Assembly (NCBI GenBank): GCA_003330885.1
Contig: CP030277.1
Coordinates: 3,274,001-3,338,000, forward strand
Direction: 5' to 3'
Length of the DNA stretch: 64,000 nt
Origin: Rhodobiaceae bacterium
GTDB taxonomy: Bacteria > Pseudomonadota > Alphaproteobacteria > Parvibaculales > Parvibaculaceae
Of the stretch, positions 29,685 to 37,700 are shown in pieces; the stretch's first letter is position 1; every line of letters begins with the position of its first letter. The notes under the pieces were generated by a model that worked only from the letters and a program-made list of their open reading frames with translations, did no database searches and was not told the DNA's origin. The position numbers and the translations under genes were made by a program.

Positions 29685-29752
29685 GGGCATTTTGACCGTG
29701 AGCATAGGCAGAACGGGCCCATTTGCAAGCAAGAGAGTCTGGGCATTTTGAC
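29685..29752 (-). promoter_or_regulatory. bioB promoter flanked by a 12-bp direct repeat
   Basis: On the minus strand TTGCAA (29723-29728), a 16-base spacer and TATGCT (29701-29706) form a sigma-70-like promoter. GGGCATTTTGAC (plus-strand reading) occurs exactly at 29685-29696, near the start point, and at 29741-29752, upstream of the -35 element. That placement suits a regulator. The known BioR box is not seen here. Confidence 0.5.
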
Positions 29753-29879
29753 GCCGGATTTGGTTGACTCGTGAGGGCGCAACGCGCAGGTTTGCCGCCG
29801 ATTTTGGGAGAAATTGGATGTCGCAGCGGAAACCGACATATTCCCCCAAAAACCCGTGAATTAAGGTGATCGCGTTGAA

Positions 29880-31046
29880 ATGAGCTCACTCAACGACATG
29901 GCATTACGGAAACTGGCCGAATTGGAGGCCGGGAACCTGCGTCGTCGCCTGAAAGAAACCGACCGTTTGGCTGGGGCCTATGTGGAACGCGATGGTCGGA
30001 CGCTTATCTCCTTTTGCTGCAACGACTATTTGAACCTCGCCCACGACCCTCGGGTCATAGAGGCGGCCAAGAGCGCCTTGGATGAGCGCGGCACAAGTTC
30101 TGGTGCCTCAAGGCTCGTGACCGGTAACCATTCCATCTTTACGGAATTGGAGCGCCGCCTCGCTGCGCTTAAGCAAACCGACGACTGCGTAGTCTTCGGG
30201 TCAGGGTACCTCGCCAACTTAGGCATCATCCCGACCTTGATGAAGCCGGGAGACCTGGTCCTTGCCGATGAGCTCTCTCATTCCTGTCTACTATCGGGAA
30301 CGGATCTCTCCGGAGCGACATCCTTTCGGTTCAGACACAATGATATGGCACACCTGACCGAGCTACTCGGAACGCACCGCGCGGCTGCGAGAAACTGCCT
30401 CATCCTCACCGACGGGGTCTTTTCTATGGATGGGGATCTGGCGCCGGTTGCGGAAATGGCTGAAATCGCCAAAACGCACGATGCCTGGCTGATGACAGAT
30501 GATGCCCATGGCATTGGCGTGCTTGCCGAAGGTCGCGGCTCCAGCTTCGTGACAGGAAGGAAAGCGGATGTCCCTCTTCAAATGGGAACACTGTCAAAAG
30601 CGATCGGGTCCTATGGCGGTTACATTTGCGCGAGCCAGCCGGTGATTGATCTTTTGCGCACGCGCGCAAGAACGCTGATCTATTCAACCGGCCTGCCGCC
30701 GGCGAGTGCCGCTGCGGCAATCGCTTCCCTCGAAATTATCGAGACGGAGCCGGACTATGCAGCCTTGCCTGTTGAGAAGGCGAACCGTTTTACGAGAGCG
30801 CTCAACTTGCCAGCTGCCGAGAGCCCCATTGTTCCGCTGGTGCTTGGCGACCCTGAAACGACGCTCGATGCATCAGCCTTTCTCGAAGAAGAGGGTTTTC
30901 TGGTCACGGCCATCCGCCCGCCAACTGTGCCGCAGGGCACGGCGCGTCTGCGCTTCACGTTTACCGCGCTTCATAAAGATGAAGACATTGATCGATTGGC
31001 GGATCTTGTGCGTACCCAAATCCTCAACAAGCGAGCTGCTGAATGA
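29880..31046 (+). CDS. bioF: 8-amino-7-oxononanoate synthase
   Basis: A 388-residue PLP alpha-oxoamine synthase making KAPA from a pimeloyl thioester and alanine. The markers are FCCNDYLNLAHDPRV, GTSSGASRLVTGNH, DDAHGIGVLAEGRG and the PLP Lys in GTLSKAIGSYGGYI. AAGGTGA lies upstream of the ATG. It overlaps bioD by four bases. A candidate promoter is TTGGAT-17-CATATT upstream. Confidence 0.96.
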   Translation: MSSLNDMALRKLAELEAGNLRRRLKETDRLAGAYVERDGRTLISFCCNDYLNLAHDPRVIEAAKSALDERGTSSGASRLVTGNHSIFTELERRLAALKQTDDCVVFGSGYLANLGIIPTLMKPGDLVLADELSHSCLLSGTDLSGATSFRFRHNDMAHLTELLGTHRAAARNCLILTDGVFSMDGDLAPVAEMAEIAKTHDAWLMTDDAHGIGVLAEGRGSSFVTGRKADVPLQMGTLSKAIGSYGGYICASQPVIDLLRTRARTLIYSTGLPPASAAAAIASLEIIETEPDYAALPVEKANRFTRALNLPAAESPIVPLVLGDPETTLDASAFLEEEGFLVTAIRPPTVPQGTARLRFTFTALHKDEDIDRLADLVRTQILNKRAAE

Positions 31047-31714
31047 CCCACCTGTTTGTAACCGCGTCTGGAACAGATATTGGCAAAACGGTGATCAGTG
31101 AAATTCTGATCCGTCAGCTTGTTGCAAAGGGCAAGAAGGTGTCCGCCTTGAAGCCCGTGTTGAGCGGCCTTGCGGGTGTGCCGCTTGAAGAAACGGATTC
31201 AGGCCGCATGCTTTTGGCGCAAGGCGCTGAGGTGAGCGAAGAAGCTATTGCCGCGATCACGCCGTGGCGTTTTGATCCACCGCTTTCACCAGACATGGCG
31301 GCAATGCGCGTTGGTCAAATAATGAAGCTCGATGAACTCATCGATTTTTGTGTGGCGCCAACAGGCCACGACTATGTGCTCGTGGAAGGCGCCGGCGGTG
31401 TGCTGGTGCCAATCAACCCGGAAGCGACCATGTCTGATTGGATGGTTGGGCTAAAGAACAAGACAGATCTTCGTGTGGTGTTGGTTGTGGGCTCTTATCT
31501 CGGCACGATCAGTCATACGCTGACAGCACTAGAGAGCCTGAACACCCGCGGCCTCACCCCCGCTGTCATCGTGATCTCGACGTCTGAGGTAAACCCGGTA
31601 CCAGTCGAAGAAACTGTGGAGGTCATGGCGCGCTTTGCAGGCAACGTGCCCATCGCCGTCGTCCCTCGCCTCGACGAAGCCGAGGCGCCTGACCTCACAC
31701 AATATTTGGACTGA
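31043..31714 (+). CDS. bioD: ATP-dependent dethiobiotin synthetase
   Basis: A 223-residue P-loop enzyme with TASGTDIGKTVISEIL, Lys in SALKPVLSGL, and the VLVEGAGGVLVPI motif that binds Mg-ATP. It closes the ureido ring of DAPA with CO2. It is translationally coupled to bioF (ATGA overlap) and convergent with the next gene. Confidence 0.96.
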   Translation: MTHLFVTASGTDIGKTVISEILIRQLVAKGKKVSALKPVLSGLAGVPLEETDSGRMLLAQGAEVSEEAIAAITPWRFDPPLSPDMAAMRVGQIMKLDELIDFCVAPTGHDYVLVEGAGGVLVPINPEATMSDWMVGLKNKTDLRVVLVVGSYLGTISHTLTALESLNTRGLTPAVIVISTSEVNPVPVEETVEVMARFAGNVPIAVVPRLDEAEAPDLTQYLD

Positions 31715-31897
31715 TTATCCGCGCGGGCCGAAGAAGTACCAGAGGATGACGCCGAGCAGAGGCAGGAACAGGATCACAACGATCCACAAGACTTTGGTGA
31801 GTGTCTCTGCATTGCTCTGCACGGTCTTCACGATTGCATAAATGTCAGCGATCAGAATGAGCAACCCAAACAGGCCGTTAAACTGAAGATCAAGCAT
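31715..31897 (-). CDS. Small PLDc_N-type membrane protein
   Basis: About 60 residues from the ATG at 31897 (GGGGAG upstream). Two hydrophobic segments (FGLLILIADIYAIVKTV and KVLWIVVILFLPLLGVILWYFFGPRG) match the phospholipase-D/cardiolipin-synthase N-terminal membrane domain. It has no catalytic domain. Many bacteria carry such stand-alone units of unknown function. Confidence 0.82.
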   Translation of the reverse strand: MLDLQFNGLFGLLILIADIYAIVKTVQSNAETLTKVLWIVVILFLPLLGVILWYFFGPRG

Positions 31898-31940
31898 GTG
31901 ACGCAACTCCCCTAATATGAATCAGGGGATCAGCATATCG

Positions 31941-32456
31941 CTAAATGAGGGACCCTGCGAGTGCGCCTTCATGCTCCAGCAGCCATTTTTTTGCAGGCAG
32001 CCCGCCGCCAAACCCAGTGAGAGTGCCATTGGCGCCGATCACGCGGTGACAGGGAACAATGACCGGGATCGGATTTTTACCATTGGCAAGACCTACTGCG
32101 CGGACTGCTTTCGGATTACCAATTGTGGTGGCGATGTCCCGATAGGCGCAAGTGTCACCATATCCAATATTTAGAAGAGCATGCCAGACACTGAGCTGAA
32201 AATCAGTGCCCTCCGGTGCCAGGGTCAGGTCGTCAAAACTTTGACGCTCGTCGGCGAAGTATTCTCTGAGCGCCTGGAGAGCGGCTTCAAGATGCTGCTT
32301 GGCCTCATTGGACGGATTGGGATCTTCCTCAAGCACTTCGTTTTTTTGGGTATCAAACAGGACCCGTGCGAGACCACGGGCGTGGGCAGCAACGCGGATG
32401 GGTCCGATCGGTGTATCGAGAGTGGCAATAGCAAGGGGTGTCTTAGACTTTGGCAT
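31941..32456 (-). CDS. ogt: Methylated-DNA--protein-cysteine methyltransferase
   Basis: A 171-residue suicide enzyme removing methyl groups from O6-methylguanine. The active site is IPVIVPCHRVIG with acceptor Cys136; the helix-turn-helix region is GYGDTCAYRDIATTIGNPKAVRAVGLANGKNP. The gene lies 9 bp downstream of the Ada-AlkA fusion gene, probably in one operon. Together they repeat the functions of Ada with the methyltransferase domain on a separate chain. Confidence 0.95.
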   Translation of the reverse strand: MPKSKTPLAIATLDTPIGPIRVAAHARGLARVLFDTQKNEVLEEDPNPSNEAKQHLEAALQALREYFADERQSFDDLTLAPEGTDFQLSVWHALLNIGYGDTCAYRDIATTIGNPKAVRAVGLANGKNPIPVIVPCHRVIGANGTLTGFGGGLPAKKWLLEHEGALAGSLI

Positions 32457-32465
32457 GGTGGGTTC

Positions 32466-33962
32466 CTACGAGGACAGGCTGGACCAGAGGTGAAGAGCGG
32501 CATAGCCCCGCCAGGGTCTCCAATTTTCTGCGGTTGCAGAGAGCGCTTTCGCGCTCAATTTTTCAGAATGAGGGGCGGCGGCTTTTTGAAGCCCCAGATC
32601 ACCAGACGGGAAAGCATCAGGATCGCCTAGCGCGCGCAACGCAACATAGGAGGCCGTCCAATCGCCGATGCCCTTGAGCGACGTAAGGGCAGCAACCATC
32701 TCAGAAATATTGACGCCGGGATGCAATGTGACGTTGCCGTCTGCAACCGCTTTGGCAATGGTTGACAATGTATCTCCACGGGTGCGGGGCATACCTAGTT
32801 TCCCTAGATCGTCCCTTACAAGGGTCTGAGGTTCTGGGAACAGAAATGACGGCCAGTTTTCCCCCGGTGGTGTCACCTGATCTCCATAGGTCTCCACCAG
32901 GCGGCCCGCGATGGTGGTGGCTCCTTTGACCGAAACCTGCTGGCCGAGAATGGCGCGGATCGCAAGTTCGAAACCATCAAAGGCACCAGGAATGCGAAGA
33001 CCGGGCCGCTGCTCGACCAAGGGACCAATAAGCGGGTCATCTGAAAAATGTGCGCCGATAGCCTGTGGTTGTGCATCTAGATCAAACAGGCGCCGCAGGC
33101 GCATGACAAGATCTGCAAGTGCGAAAGGCCGGTCACTCATCACCCGCACCCAGAGAATGTCACGGGTCTTGTCCGGCTCAGCTTCAATAAAGGCATGGGC
33201 GTCGTTCAACCGAACGGTCCGTCGGTACCGATTGCCGTCAATCGCCTCGACCCCGGGAATGGCCCGAATCTCGAAATAGTCCAAGATCATCTGCCAATCG
33301 AAGGGCGGTCGAAACCCAAGGCGTAACCGAAGATCGAACGGCAGCGCATTGTCCTTATTGGTGGCGCCATGGCCTTTCTTTCGCGCCGCCCGTCGGATCG
33401 CTGTTGGGGGTTCGCCATAGCGTTTGGCAAACGCATCATTGAAGCGCCTGAGGCTTGAAAAGCCAGACGCAAAGGCGATGTCGGCAACAGGCAGGTTTGT
33501 ATCGCGCAGCAATTGATTGGCGAGCAAAAGGCGGCGGGTTGCAGCGACCGCTTCAGGATTGGCCCCTAAATGCATATTGAACAGGCGTCGCACTTGCCGC
33601 TCACCAAGACCCAGACGATCGGCAAGCTGGCAGACACTCCCTGTATCTAGCGCGCCTTCGCCAATGAGACGAAGTGCCCGTGACACAGTTGCCGCGGACC
33701 CCTGAGCTGCAGGCGTGCCCGGCGCTGCTTCGGGGCGGCATCTAAGACAGGCGCGAAAGCCTGCCTGCTCCGCCGCCGCCGCAGACGGCCAGAACGTACA
33801 GTTCTCCCGCTTGGGAAGCCGGGCTGGGCAGACTGGGCGGCAATAGATCCCCGTTGACGTAACGCCGGTAAAAAAGCGCCCGTCAAAGCGGGTGTCGCGT
33901 GCCTGAATGGCCGCGTAGCAGGCATCAGGTGTCGGGAAGGGCGTTGGTGAGCAAATATCCAT
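32466..33962 (-). CDS. Ada-type regulator fused to AlkA 3-methyladenine DNA glycosylase
   Basis: A 498-residue fusion. Residues 10-78 form the Ada zinc/methyl-phosphotriester domain with Cys41, Cys45, Cys72 and Cys75 (YCRPVCPA, CLRC). Residues about 90-190 are an AraC-type helix-turn-helix (SVCQLADRLGLGERQVRRLF ... IAFASGFSSLRRFNDAF). Residues about 205-320 are the AlkA N-terminal domain. The helix-hairpin-helix glycosylase follows, with LKGIGDWTASYVALRALGDPDAFPSGDLG carrying the catalytic Asp. It senses methylated phosphotriesters and excises alkylated bases. Confidence 0.93.
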   Translation of the reverse strand: MDICSPTPFPTPDACYAAIQARDTRFDGRFFTGVTSTGIYCRPVCPARLPKRENCTFWPSAAAAEQAGFRACLRCRPEAAPGTPAAQGSAATVSRALRLIGEGALDTGSVCQLADRLGLGERQVRRLFNMHLGANPEAVAATRRLLLANQLLRDTNLPVADIAFASGFSSLRRFNDAFAKRYGEPPTAIRRAARKKGHGATNKDNALPFDLRLRLGFRPPFDWQMILDYFEIRAIPGVEAIDGNRYRRTVRLNDAHAFIEAEPDKTRDILWVRVMSDRPFALADLVMRLRRLFDLDAQPQAIGAHFSDDPLIGPLVEQRPGLRIPGAFDGFELAIRAILGQQVSVKGATTIAGRLVETYGDQVTPPGENWPSFLFPEPQTLVRDDLGKLGMPRTRGDTLSTIAKAVADGNVTLHPGVNISEMVAALTSLKGIGDWTASYVALRALGDPDAFPSGDLGLQKAAAPHSEKLSAKALSATAENWRPWRGYAALHLWSSLSS

Positions 33963-34037
33963 GCTTGAAGCATAGACACTTAGCCTGGAAATTACTCGCC
34001 AGATTCGGACATGGTTGGGGGGCCAATCAGAAGGGGC

Positions 34038-35405
34038 TCATCGCTCCGTAAAGGCGATGTCCAGAGACCGGAAAACGGGTTTCAGGAGATAACGAACAAG
34101 CGACTTGGAGCCTGTAATAATCTCCGCATTCACCACCATGCCCGGCAGTATGGAATGGTGTTGTGCCCCAAGACCCACATGCGCTTTGGAAAGCGCGATG
34201 ATGACTTTGTAATAGGGCTCATCCTGTTCGTCGCGGAACGTCGATGCGGAGATGCGCCGAACCTCTCCGTTAATGTCGCCGAACCGGGCAGTATCGTAGG
34301 TCGTGATTTTGACCTTTGCAGGATCCCCGATCTGGATGTGCCCAATGTCAGTGGGCAGAACACGGACTTCCGCTACAAGCTCATCATCCATGGGCACCAC
34401 TTGGGCGATCAGGCCGCCGGGTTCGATGACTTCGCCGATGGTTTTGGCGGGCAGGTCCTGAACGATACCGCGAACAGGCGCAAAGGCCGTCAGCCGGTTT
34501 ACCCGGTCCGTAAGCTTGCGAATGGCGCTCGCCGTTTCGTCGAGTTCTGCAGTGGCCGTCGACCGTTCCGACAAGGCGTCATTGATCAATGTCGCATCCA
34601 ACTCTTCGAGGCCAAATTCCTCCTCGCGGAGCGACTCGCGGGTTGCAGCTAGGTTGCCTGCCGTCGAGATGAGCTGCACCCGAGTCTGTTCGTAAGTGCG
34701 CTTGGTTTCAAGATAGGCGATGCGGGACACCAGACCTTTTTCGAGAAGGCCTCCGCGTAGATTGACCTGCTCGAGCATCAGCTCCACCTGTTCTTTCAGG
34801 CTGGCACGTTGATCTGAGAGGGATTCAATATCGCCCTTTCGTTGTTCGATCCGAGCAAGGAAGCCCTGTCGCTGACGGTCTGCTGCGGTGAGCGACGCGT
34901 CGAGGAGTGCCAGTTCATTCGCGTAGAGGTTTGGGTCGAGCTCTTCTAGCGCTGGATCCATCGGGCGGGCTTCAACATTGGCGCTGAGCCGCTCGATCTT
35001 GAGTTGCAACGAAACCTGTCGAGAGGCCAACTGACCAAGATCACCTTCAGCTGCGATCGGCTGAAGCCGCGCGAGTGGTTGATCTTTCTCGACCAGCTCG
35101 CCTTCACTGACGAGAACCTCTGCAACAATGCCACCTTCTAGATGTTGGACAAGCTGAACGCGGCCAGCTGGTGTAACCTCGCCTTCGGCCCGCGCCAGTT
35201 CTTTGATTTCTGTGATGGACCCCCAAAGAATTGCCAGTGCCAGAAAGACGCCGCCGACAATCATCAAGTTTTGGTAGAAGCGAGGAGGACCGGATTCTTC
35301 AAGTGTCAGGGGGAGGGCGAGCTTTTTAGAGAGCTCGGCTTTCCGCCGCGCTTTTTTCGAGCTCTCGTGTTTCTCCTGCGCCACCGGCGTAACCCTTCTA
35401 CTCAT
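34038..35405 (-). CDS. HlyD-family type I secretion periplasmic adaptor
   Basis: A 455-residue membrane-fusion protein. It has a cytoplasmic basic N-terminus and one membrane helix (about residues 45-65, NLMIVGGVFLALAILWGSI). A lipoyl/barrel start (AEGEVTPAGRVQLVQHLEGGIVAEVLVSEGELV) is followed by long coiled coils (130-300) and the C-terminal barrel (FAPVRGIVQDLPAKTIGEVIEPGG), ending with the family tail (SLVRYLLKPVFRSLDIAFTER). It links the two ABC exporters upstream to an outer-membrane channel not encoded in this window. Confidence 0.93.
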   Translation of the reverse strand: MSRRVTPVAQEKHESSKKARRKAELSKKLALPLTLEESGPPRFYQNLMIVGGVFLALAILWGSITEIKELARAEGEVTPAGRVQLVQHLEGGIVAEVLVSEGELVEKDQPLARLQPIAAEGDLGQLASRQVSLQLKIERLSANVEARPMDPALEELDPNLYANELALLDASLTAADRQRQGFLARIEQRKGDIESLSDQRASLKEQVELMLEQVNLRGGLLEKGLVSRIAYLETKRTYEQTRVQLISTAGNLAATRESLREEEFGLEELDATLINDALSERSTATAELDETASAIRKLTDRVNRLTAFAPVRGIVQDLPAKTIGEVIEPGGLIAQVVPMDDELVAEVRVLPTDIGHIQIGDPAKVKITTYDTARFGDINGEVRRISASTFRDEQDEPYYKVIIALSKAHVGLGAQHHSILPGMVVNAEIITGSKSLVRYLLKPVFRSLDIAFTER

Positions 35406-35513
35406 CTCCGGAAATTTAGGCCTGCGACGTTGACCCGAGAATTTGAGAAATCGCGGCCATCACAGCGGAATTGAGGGAAATCCTGACGGAATAACCTTAA
35501 AAACGGCTTAACT

Positions 35514-37700
35514 TCAGCCGTTAAGCCGGTCCAAAACGGCACTTGGTGCCCCATCAAGCGCCACGCGGCCCTGGTCGAGATAGACCAGCCGATCCGCCAG
35601 GCGCATGTGGCTCGGACGGTGCGTGACCATCAAGATGGTGGCCTTGCCTTTTAGGGACATGAGCTTGTCGACCAGAGCGGCATCGGCTGCATCATCGAGG
35701 CCGAAGGCAGGTTCGTCCAGAAGCAGCATGGGCGCGTTTTTCACATAGGCACGGGCGAGGTTCAGACGTTGGCGGACGCCGCCGGCAAGATTGGCAAAGT
35801 CTTCCTGCGAGAAGCGTGTCTCAACACCATCTGGCAGCGAATTGACATAGTCCGCCAATCCGGCGTCGGCTATCGCCTTTTCAATAGCTTGATCACTGGC
35901 AGTGGGTTCAGCCAGTCGCAGGTTCTGAGCAATTGTGCCGTAGAAGAAGGTCGCATGCTGCGGGAGGTAGGCAATTGAATTGCGCATCTCACCGGAATCA
36001 AGCTGGCGAATGTCCAGACCATCAAGGGCGACAGAACCAGCTTGCGGTTTGTAGAGGCCGGCAATCACCTTCAACAGGGTCGACTTACCGGCACCGTTGG
36101 ACCCGTTAATCGCAATGAACTCGCCTGGCTCAACTTTGAGGGCTGCTCCCATGAGGGCCGGCTCTGCTCCGGCTGAGAACCTGAGGGAGACATTGTTCAG
36201 TGTGATGCCGCCCTTGAAAGAACGGAAGAAGGAGGGAAGTTTCCCCGCATCTCTTTCCAGTGGCAGTTTCATCAGGCCATCTATTTGTTTCAGGCTTTGG
36301 CTCACCTGACTGATTCGGCTGAAGCTCAAGAAGATGGATTGAATGGGTCCCAAAACGCGCCAGACAAAAGCCATCGTTGCGATCAAAGCACCGATGGTGA
36401 GGTCGCCTTGCATGGCATACAGCGTGCCAATCGCGAGAGTGGCGACACCCGCGATTGTCATCAGAGTCTGTGCAACCGTTTGAATGAACATGTTGATGCG
36501 AGCAGTGTGCGCGTTGGCCACAGAGGCACGCTCGGAGATACTGTGAAACCGGTCACGCCAGATGTCTTCAGCTGCGCACTGTTTGAGTGTGCGTTGCTTG
36601 CTGACAAGCTCAATGAGGAAGTTTTGCCGTGTGTTCCGAATTTCTCCGGACTCAGCGATTGCCTTTTTCATGATTGGAGCCATCACCAGACCAAAGATCG
36701 TGAAGACGGCAACAAGCGCAACGGGCACCCAGCCAATTGTGCCAGCGATCACAAAAATCGCTGCAAGGAAGACGATCACGAAGGGCAGGTCGAACGCGGC
36801 GGCCGCCAATGGGCCGGTAAATATTTCGCGCACCCCCTCAAACTGCCTTAGGCGATTGAGTTGTGTTGCGACTGGTGCACTCTCTGTCATGGCGACCGGC
36901 ATGTAGAGCAACTGCTTGAACGATGCACCGCCAACCTGCGCATCTATGCGCGCGCCGAGATAGGCGAGAGCCCGCCCGCGAATGACGCGGAGCGCCGCCT
37001 CCACACCAATGACCAGAAGAATGCCCGCAACGAAATAGGCAAGCGTTTCAGCTGACCGTGTCCCGATAACGCGGTCATAGACGCCCATGATGAAGATCGG
37101 CACCATAAGCGCGGTGACGTTTGTGATGAAACTGATAGCAAATGTTTGCGCAATGAGTTTTTTGAAGCGACCGACAACATTCCAGATCCAGCTTCCCGCC
37201 GCTCTTTGGATAGGAGCAGATTCAATTGTGTCTTCATGGTTGACGAGATAGGCAACGCCTTTTGTCTTGCCGGCGTCAATCGTTCCTTCCGACTTCTGCT
37301 TGCCATCGAAGATTGAAAGTGTGTCGCCCTCGCGCGAGTAAATGACGCCAATATTTTCGCCATCGGTGGAGAAGAGGCAGGGTAGTTGGCTGGGGCGCAG
37401 ATCACTCAGGCGCATGCTGCGGGCGGTTGTCGCATAATTCAGGTTTGAGAGGATTGTTCGCACATCATCAAAGTCGAGATCATCGACAAAGTGAGGCAAT
37501 GCTTCCACCAGGTGTCGTGCTTCACCGCGCCAGCCGAGTTTGGTGAGAAGTGGCATAAGGCAGGCGCCAGCGGAGGTCCCGCCTACAAAGCGGTCCATAT
37601 CTCCGCCGTGAAGCAGAGAGGAAAGGAGAGGTCGACCTTTCGGTTCGACGGGTTTGCCTGAAACAGCCGCCTGGGCGGCATCGTCGAACGTAATGCTCAT
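35514..37700 (-). CDS. Type I secretion ABC exporter with degenerate C39-like domain
   Basis: This 728-residue exporter has an N-terminal C39-like domain (residues 1-140). Its TSAGACLMPLL aligns with the peptidase DCGAACL, but the catalytic Cys is replaced by Ser and the His is missing. It is thus a substrate-docking CLD, as in RTX/LapB-type transporters. About six helices follow (180-440). The nucleotide domain has Walker A GSNGAGKSTLL, Q-loop YLPQH, signature LAGGV (not LSGGQ), Walker B MLLLDEPAF and H-loop VTHRPSH. Its start overlaps the previous ABC gene by four bases. Confidence 0.92.
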   Translation of the reverse strand: MSITFDDAAQAAVSGKPVEPKGRPLLSSLLHGGDMDRFVGGTSAGACLMPLLTKLGWRGEARHLVEALPHFVDDLDFDDVRTILSNLNYATTARSMRLSDLRPSQLPCLFSTDGENIGVIYSREGDTLSIFDGKQKSEGTIDAGKTKGVAYLVNHEDTIESAPIQRAAGSWIWNVVGRFKKLIAQTFAISFITNVTALMVPIFIMGVYDRVIGTRSAETLAYFVAGILLVIGVEAALRVIRGRALAYLGARIDAQVGGASFKQLLYMPVAMTESAPVATQLNRLRQFEGVREIFTGPLAAAAFDLPFVIVFLAAIFVIAGTIGWVPVALVAVFTIFGLVMAPIMKKAIAESGEIRNTRQNFLIELVSKQRTLKQCAAEDIWRDRFHSISERASVANAHTARINMFIQTVAQTLMTIAGVATLAIGTLYAMQGDLTIGALIATMAFVWRVLGPIQSIFLSFSRISQVSQSLKQIDGLMKLPLERDAGKLPSFFRSFKGGITLNNVSLRFSAGAEPALMGAALKVEPGEFIAINGSNGAGKSTLLKVIAGLYKPQAGSVALDGLDIRQLDSGEMRNSIAYLPQHATFFYGTIAQNLRLAEPTASDQAIEKAIADAGLADYVNSLPDGVETRFSQEDFANLAGGVRQRLNLARAYVKNAPMLLLDEPAFGLDDAADAALVDKLMSLKGKATILMVTHRPSHMRLADRLVYLDQGRVALDGAPSAVLDRLNG

